From contig NZ_JANAEZ010000002.1 in the NCBI RefSeq assembly GCF_024813435.1, forward strand, positions 1 through 64,000: DNA of 64,000 nt, given 5' to 3'. Positions 15,180 to 24,088 of this stretch are shown piece after piece (positions within the stretch are counted from its first letter, which is position 1; the number at the start of each line of letters is the position of its first letter). The stretch is from Cognataquiflexum gelatinilyticum. Its GTDB lineage: Bacteria > Bacteroidota > Bacteroidia > Cytophagales > Cyclobacteriaceae. The translations under genes were made by a program, and so were the position numbers. The notes under the pieces are model-generated. The model was not told the DNA's origin and did not search any database. It was given only the letters and a program-made list of their open reading frames with translations.

Positions 15180-18026
15180 TCACCTTGTTGAATTAAGGAC
15201 TAGATTAAGTTTACCGAGTTTTCCTTTTGGTTTTACTGAAACCATTGCTCCCGGAGGTGCTGAATAATTCAGGAAAAGGTTTTCTCCTTCAATTCTCCAA
15301 TCCACTTCCACAGGTCCCAATGGATGTACCACAGTGCCTTTTGCCCATGAAAGTGTTTCAGACTGAGGTTGTATTTCAATGAGATCAGGATTGAAATCCT
15401 TGAAAAACCCCAGATTAACGCCTAGCGTCTCCGTCGCAAAGAAAAATAGAGGATGCCCGCTCCAGGCGTGACTGGAAGTACCGATATCAGAATTTACCAC
15501 ATCAAAATTTTCCCAAATGGTAGGTCTGTCATTGTGCAGCGCCATAGGTCCCCAATGCTTTCGGATAAAATTTTCCACTGACTCGGATTGCTCAAACTTA
15601 TACAGCAAGGCAAAAAGGTAGAAGGAACTGTATGGAGATATTTTTTCTTTTCTAGTATCCTGTCCTATATCCAAGATTTCTTCTTTCAACCAATCGATTA
15701 TCACTTCTTGATCTTTCGGTTCAGTGACCCCCATCAGTGTAGGCCAAATCGTGGAAGTGATATGTTTTTCTTCCAAGATTGAACCTGCTTTGATTCCGTC
15801 AACATAATTTTGTTGAGAGGAATCCCAAAGCTTGGAATTAACATTTTCCTTTAGTAAAGTCGCTTCTTGAATATAGGCTTCTTTATCCTGTTGGAAACCA
15901 AAATGATCTGCCCATTCCGCTAATCTTTGCAAACTGTAATAATAAAGCGCTTCGAAGGCAGTCATCACTGCATCTTTTTTATTGATTGTTGTCCACTCAA
16001 TAAATATACTCTCAGTTTTGACCAATCCATTTTCATATCTGCTTTGATATTGACCAATCAATGATTTGTAGTTTTGATAATGCTCTTTTACAAGGGCCCA
16101 ATCACCCGAAAGTTTGGCATATTCATCTAAAGCAATCAGAGAAGAAAAAATATAATCCTCATGCCTGTTGGTAGCTCCCTCCCACATTTGAGAGCGATAC
16201 ATGTCTTGAAATAAATTCAAAGAATGTTTCACCAAACGCATATCTCCACTTACAGCCTGGGTTATTGCCATTTGCGGTATCATATCTCCCGCATAGAGCC
16301 CTCTTTCCCGGAAGGGAGTATCTGTGTAAGAATCTTCAGCGCAGAGCAGTAATGTCCGCCAAGAGGCTTCCCAAATTCGGTCAAGCAAAGGGTCTGAAGA
16401 AGAAAACGAACCTAAAGTTTCGAAAGGATACACTTGCCGGATCATTCCGATATTTTCCAGTCGAAAGGGAGTCTGATTATTTCTGACGGTGACTTTCAGG
16501 TAGCGGGCGCCGTAGGGCTTGAAGGATTGATACCTTTTTTGATCACCGTCTGCCACAAATCTCAATCCTGCACCCACTTGGTGCCTTTTATATAACCAAG
16601 GCAAACCTTCCTGATTGAGTTCTTCCGAAAAACCAATGTCGATGATGCTGCCCTCTGGAAAATCCCCCTCTACAAAAAACTGTCCCAGTTGCATTTCCCC
16701 CATATCAAAGAAAAAACAAATTCCGGTTGGATTTTCTTCGAATATAAGGGGCTCTAAAAATGCACTAGAAGGGAAAAGCGGTTTTGCCAAATCAGCCTCC
16801 ATCCAGGCCAAATCCTTTGCCGGATTGGTGTTTTCTTGCCGATTATGGGATCGCCATTGATTAGGAAAGTTTTCTTTTGCTTTTTCAATGCCAATTTTCA
16901 CATCAAGTTTGTCAATTTCTTTTTCCAAGGCAGATTCCAAAGGCACGAAGGAATGAAACCAATCAGCATCATCCATTTTTTTTGAAGGAGAAACCGCAAG
17001 ACCGAGATTTGAAGGAATTGAAAGGTAAAAATCCCAAGTTCCCCAGATGACTTTATTCCTTATCAGTAATTCATTCCATCCCGTATGGAGCTCCAATCCG
17101 AACTCCTGACGATGGTAACTCGGGGTTTCGGTTTTTTTTGGATTGATCTTATTCCCGTTCAAGAAATACTCTCCCCACCATAAGGCGGCATTTACTTTTT
17201 GTTTTTTGGGAGAATAAATATAGGTGTAGGCCAAACCCGGATGACCTACTGAATATTGTCCAATATCCAAATCAGGAGTCAATACCCTGAATGTGTAAAA
17301 ATCTTCTTTATTTTTGAGTGGATAAGCGCCCATCAGTCTCAAAGCTCTGACATCCTCCTTCGTCAAGTAAGGGATGGGTCTTTGGGACATTTCTCCCCAA
17401 TCGGCCTGATTACCAACAGGCAGCGGGCTTTGCCATTCTTCCAGCGAAATCTTTTCAGCATTCCAGCCCTTATCTTTTCTGACATCCCAACTTTCAATCG
17501 GTCCTTTTGCAAAAGAAAACCTTGGTGTACTCGCATCATAGCCATCAGATTTTTTTGCTTTCCAAGACTGAATATCCAAATCTATTCTTTCTGTACCAGA
17601 ATGGATCTCTCCCCAAAATGCAGCACCTCCTTTATTGTCAAAAAGCTGGAAGGTTTCCATTCCATTATTCATGGCCAAGACAGTAATGACATTTTTTCCT
17701 TTTTTCAAAAAGGGCAATAAATCATAGGTATCAAAATAAGGATGGGCATGATAGGACCTTACCGGACCGAATCCCAAATAGTGTCCGTTGACATATAAAT
17801 TATACCTTGAATCAACATACAGGTGAATTTCTGCCCGCTGGGCCTCATTTTGTAACTGAAATTCTTTTCTAAAAAAAACATATTCGTTTCTTTCTCCTCC
17901 TTCTGCTCTGATCCAATAGAGTTTTTGGGGGAAAACAGACTGAGCAAGACCAATAAAAAGCAGCAAGCTTAGTATTTGGATTCTGATTCTTTTTCCCAAA
18001 ATTTCAGGTTTAATTGAAGCTGACAT
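15180..18026 (-). CDS. Alpha-L-rhamnosidase-like glycoside hydrolase (GH78 type)
   Basis: 948 residues from the ATG at 18026; a TTG two codons upstream is the alternative. A signal peptide ends near VFPQ. Residues about 35-130 (FFRKEFQL, LYVDSRYNLYVNGHYLGFGP) are the N-terminal carbohydrate-binding beta-sandwich of rhamnosidases. The (alpha/alpha)6 catalytic domain carries DTPFRERGLYAGD (about residues 567-580), matching the DxPxRE...GD motif with the catalytic acid. GTSSHAWSGHPLFF (about 840) is in the C-terminal catalytic segment. It is probably periplasmic. It heads a two-gene unit with the sulfatase; SusC/SusD partners are absent, so this is not a full polysaccharide-utilisation locus. 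Confidence 0.85.
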   Translation of the reverse strand: MSASIKPEILGKRIRIQILSLLLFIGLAQSVFPQKLYWIRAEGGERNEYVFFRKEFQLQNEAQRAEIHLYVDSRYNLYVNGHYLGFGPVRSYHAHPYFDTYDLLPFLKKGKNVITVLAMNNGMETFQLFDNKGGAAFWGEIHSGTERIDLDIQSWKAKKSDGYDASTPRFSFAKGPIESWDVRKDKGWNAEKISLEEWQSPLPVGNQADWGEMSQRPIPYLTKEDVRALRLMGAYPLKNKEDFYTFRVLTPDLDIGQYSVGHPGLAYTYIYSPKKQKVNAALWWGEYFLNGNKINPKKTETPSYHRQEFGLELHTGWNELLIRNKVIWGTWDFYLSIPSNLGLAVSPSKKMDDADWFHSFVPLESALEKEIDKLDVKIGIEKAKENFPNQWRSHNRQENTNPAKDLAWMEADLAKPLFPSSAFLEPLIFEENPTGICFFFDMGEMQLGQFFVEGDFPEGSIIDIGFSEELNQEGLPWLYKRHQVGAGLRFVADGDQKRYQSFKPYGARYLKVTVRNNQTPFRLENIGMIRQVYPFETLGSFSSSDPLLDRIWEASWRTLLLCAEDSYTDTPFRERGLYAGDMIPQMAITQAVSGDMRLVKHSLNLFQDMYRSQMWEGATNRHEDYIFSSLIALDEYAKLSGDWALVKEHYQNYKSLIGQYQSRYENGLVKTESIFIEWTTINKKDAVMTAFEALYYYSLQRLAEWADHFGFQQDKEAYIQEATLLKENVNSKLWDSSQQNYVDGIKAGSILEEKHITSTIWPTLMGVTEPKDQEVIIDWLKEEILDIGQDTRKEKISPYSSFYLFALLYKFEQSESVENFIRKHWGPMALHNDRPTIWENFDVVNSDIGTSSHAWSGHPLFFFATETLGVNLGFFKDFNPDLIEIQPQSETLSWAKGTVVHPLGPVEVDWRIEGENLFLNYSAPPGAMVSVKPKGKLGKLNLVLNSTR

Positions 18027-18452
18027 AGTCAATTCTAGTTTTAACTTTTTAATTCACTTTAACTGGCTCCCTCATTTCATAGAGTGCCCATTCCAGTGTC
18101 CAACTTGTAAAGGATGTAAGTGCTAGGAAGAAGGAGATTTTGAACATGTGGGCGGTGGTTATTTAGTGATTTAACAATTTAATTTAAAAATCCCCAAACT
18201 CAAAAGGAGAATTTTTTGTAGACCAATACCTAGGGCTAAAAAGTGAGATTTGTAGATCTCAGGATATTCTAATTGTAGATAAGAGAATAAAAAAACTACT
18301 GATTTAAGAAAACAGTGGTTTAATTTATTGCCAATCAATCTTGTGTTTTTTTATTTGTATTCAAACCAATCTAAGACCTAGACTTTTCATTCCTTTAAAT
18401 TGGAATTTTGGAATTTGTCATACTAACCCATTCATTTATTTTTAACTTTAAT
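18027..18452. other. Intergenic stretch upstream of the rhamnosidase gene
   Basis: About 420 AT-rich bases. It holds a minus-strand terminator (18289-18321) and otherwise nothing I can name. It must contain the rhamnosidase promoter, but no clear TAnnTTTG was found on the minus strand. Confidence 0.5.
18289..18321 (-). terminator. Terminator downstream of the frameshifted gene
   Basis: Minus strand: AAACCACTG / CAGTAGTTT, 9-bp stem with one G-T pair and an 11-base loop, followed by a T run of about seven. It resembles the terminator at 13336-13367 in stem, loop length and the 45 or so bases beyond it. Confidence 0.7.
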
Positions 18453-19014
18453 TCATTTACTTTGGAAGGATTTTCCCTTAAATTTTGGTTTCTCGGGGAC
18501 TTGGACAAGCCCAATCTTGACTTGAAAATGACTTGCCCCTGCAGGTATGGCCTTGGGATTGAGAAAGCCTACCTGAGAGAAATCAAGTTTCACCATACCG
18601 GCTTCTTGGTCTAATTGGATCGTCGGCGTTTGCCCCAAGAGGTTTTGAAGTTGTGCTTCCTTGGCGATTTCCCTCCCTTGAAGTGGGCTAACATCTCCGC
18701 CAAGAAGGGATCTTTTTCCCGGCCCATGACTGCCGTCAGTCAGCATAATTTTTCTAAACGCCCCACTGAGTTTGGAATGTAAATAACCTGTATCCATTTG
18801 ATACAAAAGAGGATGGGCCAAGTATCTGAATGATGAGCTGAGCGTAGAAGCCCTTCCAAATTCATCATTCATCTTTTTGGTTCCCACAAAAAACCTGTTC
18901 AACCAATACCTTTTCTTGTTTTGCTTGCCGGGCAAAATGCTTCCCGTTCATCAGGTAAAATGTAATCCCCCCAAGAGTGCCTACAAACTTGGTCCAACTT
19001 GTCAGTTTAGCCAT
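18453..19014 (-). pseudogene. Frameshifted gene of a Bacteroidetes hypothetical family
   Basis: From the ATG at 19014 one frame gives MAKLTSWTKFVGTLGGITFY and continues to HFARQ, then stops near 18869. A frame shifted by one base stays open from above 18935 down to 18453 and continues the same family: FVGTKKMNDEFGRAST, then FRKIMLTDGSHGPGKRSLLGG, then IPAGASHFQVKIGLVQV. Together they match the pattern I know of Bacteroidetes proteins with GTxGGITFY at the N-terminus and NxxEFGRA in the middle, function unknown. The shift needs one base skipped, probably in the A-rich run near 18910-18930. It is a recent pseudogene, a sequencing error or, less likely, programmed frameshifting. Confidence 0.7.
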
Positions 19015-19075
19015 AGCTCCGTTATATCAAAGTACACCTTCCCTTACCCCTCCTTAGTAGTCCCCTTACACTTTG

Positions 19076-19106
19076 ACCGTGTTTATACCGTGTTTTCACC
19101 GTGTTG
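19076..19106. repeat. Three tandem 11-bp repeats (ACCGTGTTnnn)
   Basis: ACCGTGTTTAT (19076-19086), ACCGTGTTTTC (19087-19097) and ACCGTGTTG (from 19098) repeat at an exact 11-base period, about one helical turn. They lie 62 bases upstream of the frameshifted gene's ATG, where an operator could sit. Confidence 0.6.
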
Positions 19107-19259
19107 GAGAGGAATCCTAGTTCTATCCCTTAAGAGTTAAATATATATAAATACCGGATTAGTTGTATTTCCTGGTAAAAAAAATGGGAGAGGAATATTA
19201 CATCGCAATGGCTTCTCTAACCAATTGAGGGTGTTTCAATTGAACGACCATTTGCTGTT

Positions 19260-19324
19260 GACCGTGGTCTGTCGACCGTGGACTACTATAGACTATTGAC
19301 CATGGACTGTCGACTATGGACTAG
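19260..19324. repeat. Degenerate tandem repeat of GACCRTGGACTRTC
   Basis: Four copies of a 13-14 base word (GACCGTGGTCTGTC, GACCGTGGACTAC, GACCATGGACTGTC, GACTATGGACTAG) with a short TATAGACTATT spacer. The array ends one base before the stop codon of the flavodoxin-fold gene. The 310-base interval 19015-19324 otherwise holds only the 11-bp repeats. Confidence 0.65.
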
Positions 19325-20014
19325 TTAAAACCACTCACTCACCATTGCATCTACCTCTGTCAGTACGACTTTGAGTTCATCGTAAGATTTCCCTGATATC
19401 CCCATCAAAAACTCATGATGCGCGACCTGCATGCCGCAAAACCCAAAAATCCCGATCCCCATTAATTTCCTGACGGATTCATCCATGCCGTTTTCTTTGA
19501 TAAATGTTTCATCAGCACCGGTGGTTTGAATGATACTGACTTTTTTGTCTTTCAATTTTCCTCTGATTCCTTCCACATCAGCTTCAAATGCAAATACAGG
19601 CGTAAATACCCGGTCCAAATATCCTTTCATCATCGCCGGCGGTGACCACCACCAAGTCGGATAAATCAGAATCAGGTGATCCGCCCATTGGATTTCGGCC
19701 TGTTCCGCTTGGACATCGGCAGGGGTCTCCCCTGCTTGTGATTCGTAGCGCTTCCACTCTTCGAGCGAAAGTACGGGTTGGAATTCCATCTTATAAAGAT
19801 CCCTAACCCGGACTTGATGACCGTTGTGAACCAACCTTTCTTCCACAGTTTTGGAAATGGCATGGTTGAAACTTCCTGGATTGGGATGGGCAAGTACGAT
19901 CAGGACATGTTGCTTTTTTGTCTCGGCAAATAGATGTTGGAAGCCAAAAATAAAAGTCAAAAAAAAGGCAACAGTCAAATTTTTAAAAAATATAGGATTT
20001 TGGAATTTTTTCAT
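19325..20014 (-). CDS. Flavodoxin-fold NAD(P)H oxidoreductase with N-terminal export signal
   Basis: 229 residues. Residues about 36-229 form a flavodoxin-like NAD(P)H dehydrogenase (quinone) domain of the KefF/MdaB/NQO type: VLIVLAHPNPGSFNHAI is the FMN phosphate loop, LIYPTWWWSPPAMMKGYLDRVF the flavin-contact segment, and TTGADETFIKENGMDESVRK follows. Before it lies a basic stretch and a hydrophobic segment (LTVAFFLTFIFGFQHLFAE) that reads as a signal peptide with cleavage after FAE. Most relatives are cytoplasmic, so an exported form is unusual. It may reduce quinones or similar substrates. The gene stands alone on its strand. Confidence 0.8.
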   Translation of the reverse strand: MKKFQNPIFFKNLTVAFFLTFIFGFQHLFAETKKQHVLIVLAHPNPGSFNHAISKTVEERLVHNGHQVRVRDLYKMEFQPVLSLEEWKRYESQAGETPADVQAEQAEIQWADHLILIYPTWWWSPPAMMKGYLDRVFTPVFAFEADVEGIRGKLKDKKVSIIQTTGADETFIKENGMDESVRKLMGIGIFGFCGMQVAHHEFLMGISGKSYDELKVVLTEVDAMVSEWF

Positions 20015-20104
20015 GATATGAGAGGCTTATATGGATGGGCAACGATGTCATTAAATGGATTACCTATTATATTTCAAAGAAGCAAACTCAGCTATCCCTT
20101 ACAT

Positions 20105-20185
20105 CCCTGCCCGACGACAGGCGGTAGACTTCCGACTTTCTATTTCTGACTTCTTACTTTCGTCTCCCGTCCTGTGTCTAGTGTC
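20105..20185. repeat. Low-complexity intergenic repeat with a GC palindrome
   Basis: A CCTGCCCGACGACAGGCGG near-palindrome (about 20104-20122) is followed by pyrimidine-rich repeated words (GACTTCCGACTT, CTGACTTCTTACTT, CTGTGTCTAGTGTCT). No coding frame is visible. The whole interval 20015-20248 has no gene. Confidence 0.4.
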
Positions 20186-20248
20186 TTTTTTTTCACCCGT
20201 GAATACAAGTTAATCGGCCTAATAGCATACCGCTCACAATAGAAGCAA

Positions 20249-20902
20249 TTACATTTTCTTGACAACTTCTTTCTTTGGAATCCGGATGCTCCACATCCCT
20301 CTCAGGTCTCCGATTTTGTGTCCTGTAGCCTTGTCTTCGGGATACAATTCTGCAAGGGCCTTTTGCGTTTCGGCACTGATTTCAGTTCCTGGTTCACCAT
20401 GGCAATTAAGACACATGCCATTCGGGATTTTGATGGCTTTGGTATACAAATAGACCTCACCGTTTTCAAATTTCTGAATGCTTGGGTCAAGGGGAAGTTC
20501 GTTTTCGGCATTGTATTCATAAGCCTCCAAAATCCCCTTTTCCTCCTCAGTGGGTTTATCTGCCGGATTCCGATATTTATTGGATGCCCGGCGGACAGTA
20601 ACTCCGTATTTTGTACCCACTTCTTGAAGGATCGGGAAGGCCTGTACATTGCAAAATTCGATGGCCCCGGGAACCCCTTTTTCTTCTATAGCCTTTTGTA
20701 AGGCACTGACCAATTGTTGCTGGGCCTCTGTACTGATTTCATCGCCCCATTCCATTCCCGCTTGAAGGATGTCCACCTCATTGAGTTTCTTGACCTCCAT
20801 GCTTTTGTTCACTTCTTCAAAAACCTCTTTGCTCACCCTTTCATTTGATCCACAGGATGATAAAAAGATGATTGCCAATAAAAAACCCAATATTTTTTTC
20901 AT
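20249..20902 (-). CDS. DUF3365 haem-binding lipoprotein
   Basis: 217 residues. The signal peptide MKKILGFLLAIIFLSSC has a lipobox (C17). The body matches DUF3365 (Tll0287-like): GAIEFCNVQAFPIL, RRASNKYRNPADKP, then PNGMCLNCHGEPG with a CxxCH c-type haem site, and GDLRGMWSIRIP at the end. Proteins with this fold bind one haem c in a PAS-like domain and are proposed redox sensors or small electron carriers. It is placed in the envelope by the lipobox. It needs cytochrome c maturation, which is not encoded here. Confidence 0.9.
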   Translation of the reverse strand: MKKILGFLLAIIFLSSCGSNERVSKEVFEEVNKSMEVKKLNEVDILQAGMEWGDEISTEAQQQLVSALQKAIEEKGVPGAIEFCNVQAFPILQEVGTKYGVTVRRASNKYRNPADKPTEEEKGILEAYEYNAENELPLDPSIQKFENGEVYLYTKAIKIPNGMCLNCHGEPGTEISAETQKALAELYPEDKATGHKIGDLRGMWSIRIPKKEVVKKM

Positions 20903-21048
20903 TTTTTTTATAATTCCAAAGTATAAAAATAAGGTTAAAAGATGAGTTAGTAAAAAGTTTATTGTTGTTTGTGCTCCAAAACTACTAAACAGACAGGGTT
21001 CATCTTTCTCAGACCATTCCGAAACCTTTCATTTTTGGTTTTATCTCC

Positions 21049-21056
21049 TATTTTTG
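21049..21056 (+). promoter_or_regulatory. Candidate -7 box of the propeller gene
   Basis: TATTTTTG matches TAnnTTTG and lies 23 bases before the ATG at 21080. The best TTG upstream is only 11 bases away, so the -33 element is unclear. Confidence 0.35.
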
Positions 21057-21079
21057 TATCTCTTGAATCACCTAAATTG

Positions 21080-23884
21080 ATGACAAATCGCTTCATAACT
21101 CTTCTGATTTTTATACTTATCCATTCTTTTTGTTATTCCCAGACATGGAAAAGAGTAGGTAGCCGCGGAAACCAACTGACAGGAATTTCTTGGGCGACTG
21201 AAGAAACTGGCTATGTTTCCGGCAACCAAGTAATCCTCAAAACAATAGATGGCGGCTTGAGCTGGACAGAACAGGAACCTCCGAGCAAAAACAAAATGTG
21301 GGGGGTAGATTTTTTCAATGAAACCCTAGGATTGATGGTGGGTGAACTGGGGGAAATTTTTCGGACCACGGATGGTGGTGCCAACTGGCAATTGATCAAT
21401 GTCGGGACAGACAAAACCCTGCGCAGTGTAAAGTTTTTGACCCAGACACGGGCATATGCTGTCGGGGATGGCGGTGAAGTATACCGTTCTACAAACGGAG
21501 GCCAAAGTTGGGCAAAGCAATCTGTCGGTACCACAGTAGATCTTAACCGCTTGTTTTTTGCCAACCAAGATACCGGCTATGTAGCCACAGCTGATGGTAA
21601 AATCGTCAGGACATTCAATTCCGGTAACAATTGGTCAATCCAAAATACAGGACAATCCGCCGCATTGAATGACATTTATTTTACTTCTCCAAAAATAGGA
21701 TATACGGTAGGACAGGCAGGAACCATCCTCAAGACAATAGATGCAGGATCCACTTGGAATCTTGTCACGAGCGGAACGGAACGAAACCTGACCGCCTTGT
21801 CTTTCAACAAAGCCAATCCCAATATCGGGGTGATTTTGGGGGAAAACGGCACAGTGCTCAGAACAGCCAATGGAGGTACCACTTTTGATGGAATCAATAT
21901 TGCCAATATTCAAACGTATTACGGGGTAAGTTTCAGGAAGTCATCCAATATTGTTTATGCTGTGGGTAACAATGGCGCCATCATTTCCTCTACAAATTCG
22001 GGTTCCAGCTGGGCAACAAGACAATCCGGACTTGATGTGGATTATAAAGCTACCCAGTTCAGGACCGCCACTTTGGGCTATATTGTTGGGGAAAAAGGAT
22101 TGTTTTTGGTTACTACCAATGGAGGTGCCACACTGACCAACAGGTCAAGGCCTGTTTCCGGAGCATTTCATGACATTGCTTTTACGACAAATCCTTTTGG
22201 CTATATCGCAGGAGACAACGGCGTAGCGCTTAGAACAGCCAATTCCGGTGCCAATTGGACATCCCTCAATCTTCCTATGGAAAACACCATATATGGTCTC
22301 CATTTCTTCAACAATACCTCAGGTTATGCAGTAGGCGATGATGGATTTATGGCAAGGACCATAGATTCGGGAGTGACATGGGAGAAAATGACAGTGGCAG
22401 GAACTACCGAGAAGCTTCGGGACCTTACCTTTTTCGATATGTTGACCGGATTGGTGATAGGCCAAAATGGATTCTTGGCAAGGACTGAAGATGGCCTACA
22501 ATGGCAAAAAGTCAATGTGCCGACAACGGAAGACCTCATTGATTTGGATATTCTTGATCAAAATTCCGTAGTTGTTGTCGGAAATAACGGAACAGTATTG
22601 AAGACATCCAATAGGGGAATCTCTTGGACCAAAGTAAATGTGTCCGAAGCAAAAAACCTTACTGCAGTAGATTTTCTTGATGAGTCGGTGGGTTTTATTG
22701 CTGGAGAAAAAGGATTGATGATGTGGACCCGTGACGGGGGATTGACATGGACAAATATGCCTACGGGCACTTTTCAGGATTTCTCAGGGATAAGCTTTGG
22801 AGATTTGAGCAGCGGATTCGCTGTCGGTGAAAACGGCACTTTATTCAATTATAGCTGTCAGGTACCCGAGACGCCTACAGTGATTTTTGGTGAAGGCAAT
22901 ATTTGTATCAGTCAGCAGGTTTATCAGGTTCAAAATACAGATGTTGATGCTGTTTTTGAATGGAGAGTGGATGGCGGAACGATTTTGGAAGGACAAGGTA
23001 CCAGCAGGATTGTAGTCAGGTGGGATACCCCCGGAAGAAATGCAGTTTTGGTGAGGGGCAAAAACAACTGCGGAAATGGCGGTACCAAAGGACTTGAGGT
23101 CTTGGTGTCAACCACACCCAAAAACATCACCGAAATTCAGGGTGAAGGTGTAGTTTGTTTGGAGGGTTCAGTGGATTATGAGGTCAATGATGTTCCCGGA
23201 ACTGTTTTCATATGGGAACTTACCGGAGGTACGATTACGCAAGGGCAGGGGACGGCTAAAATAACGGTACAGTGGACAGAAGCTGGTCAGAAAGAACTGA
23301 GAATCAAACCTACCAATCCATGCGGGGAAGGTACTTTCTTCTCAAAACCCATACAGGTCATCTCCCCACCAAGCCAAACTTCTGAAATCCAAGGTCCTGA
23401 CAGGGTCGGTCTGACAGAGGAGACCTATGAAGTGACCAATATGCCCGACATTAATTTCCAGTGGCAGATCAGTGGCAATGCCGCCAAGATTCTGTCAGGT
23501 CAAGGGACTAATAAAATAACAGTATTGTGGGAAAAACAGGGTGATTTTACAGTATCTGTTACCGCAATGAACAGTTGCAATTCCGGTCCTGTGACTTCAT
23601 TGGAGGTAAATGTAAACTTCATCACGAGCATAGGATCAGAACCTTCAAATACCAGGACAAAAGTCTATCCAAATCCATCTCAAGGAGATGTATGGGTTTC
23701 TTTTGAAGGCATCAATGGGGTAAGCCGCATTCAGATAGCAGATGTGATGGGGAAAGAGGTTGAGGAAATCAAACCGGAAATGGGTTTGGAAACAGTTGTT
23801 TTCAAAGGACTTCCAAAAGGCCTGTATATAATTACCATCAGAGGCCGTGAAAAGGAGTTCAAGCACAAAGTTTTGGTGAGGTAA
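21080..23884 (+). CDS. YCF48-type beta-propeller protein with PKD-like modules and type IX sorting domain
   Basis: 934 residues from the ATG at 21080, chosen because a signal peptide (FITLLIFILIHSFCYSQ) starts there; a longer start at 20969 is less likely. About residues 25-580 hold 13 clear repeats of 40-47 residues with the pattern LxTxDGGxxW followed by VGxxG (for example ILKTIDGGLSW, VYRSTNGGQSW, MMWTRDGGLTW) plus a fourteenth partial one, consistent with two seven-bladed propellers of the YCF48/BNR type. Three PKD-like modules (VFEWRVDGGTI, VFIWELTGGTI, NFQWQISGNAA) follow. The end, VYPNPSQGDV to FKHKVLVR, is a type A C-terminal sorting domain for type IX secretion. Ligand unknown. Confidence 0.88.
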   Translation: MTNRFITLLIFILIHSFCYSQTWKRVGSRGNQLTGISWATEETGYVSGNQVILKTIDGGLSWTEQEPPSKNKMWGVDFFNETLGLMVGELGEIFRTTDGGANWQLINVGTDKTLRSVKFLTQTRAYAVGDGGEVYRSTNGGQSWAKQSVGTTVDLNRLFFANQDTGYVATADGKIVRTFNSGNNWSIQNTGQSAALNDIYFTSPKIGYTVGQAGTILKTIDAGSTWNLVTSGTERNLTALSFNKANPNIGVILGENGTVLRTANGGTTFDGINIANIQTYYGVSFRKSSNIVYAVGNNGAIISSTNSGSSWATRQSGLDVDYKATQFRTATLGYIVGEKGLFLVTTNGGATLTNRSRPVSGAFHDIAFTTNPFGYIAGDNGVALRTANSGANWTSLNLPMENTIYGLHFFNNTSGYAVGDDGFMARTIDSGVTWEKMTVAGTTEKLRDLTFFDMLTGLVIGQNGFLARTEDGLQWQKVNVPTTEDLIDLDILDQNSVVVVGNNGTVLKTSNRGISWTKVNVSEAKNLTAVDFLDESVGFIAGEKGLMMWTRDGGLTWTNMPTGTFQDFSGISFGDLSSGFAVGENGTLFNYSCQVPETPTVIFGEGNICISQQVYQVQNTDVDAVFEWRVDGGTILEGQGTSRIVVRWDTPGRNAVLVRGKNNCGNGGTKGLEVLVSTTPKNITEIQGEGVVCLEGSVDYEVNDVPGTVFIWELTGGTITQGQGTAKITVQWTEAGQKELRIKPTNPCGEGTFFSKPIQVISPPSQTSEIQGPDRVGLTEETYEVTNMPDINFQWQISGNAAKILSGQGTNKITVLWEKQGDFTVSVTAMNSCNSGPVTSLEVNVNFITSIGSEPSNTRTKVYPNPSQGDVWVSFEGINGVSRIQIADVMGKEVEEIKPEMGLETVVFKGLPKGLYIITIRGREKEFKHKVLVR

Positions 23885-24088
23885 TTTTTCCCTATATTAA
23901 GTAACCGCAAGACTTCAAAATACGAGCTAAACAAATTTATATTTTTTTATTTTAAATATTTCAAATTTTTATTCCTTTTTATAGGAATGATTATAAAGTT
24001 TTATTTATAAAATCAGAATTATATTTTTTTATCTCTATTGACAATCATCAATAATTTATTGTCATTTGCCTGCATAAACCCAAATGTA

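Noticed and set aside
13538..18026. A complete polysaccharide-utilisation locus
   Set aside because: No SusC/SusD pair, no hybrid two-component or anti-sigma regulator and no transporter next to the two hydrolases.
21080..22850. Tandem DNA repeats or a CRISPR-like array in the propeller gene
   Set aside because: The repetition is at protein level (blade motifs of 40-47 residues) and DNA copies are too diverged; no spacer-repeat pattern exists.
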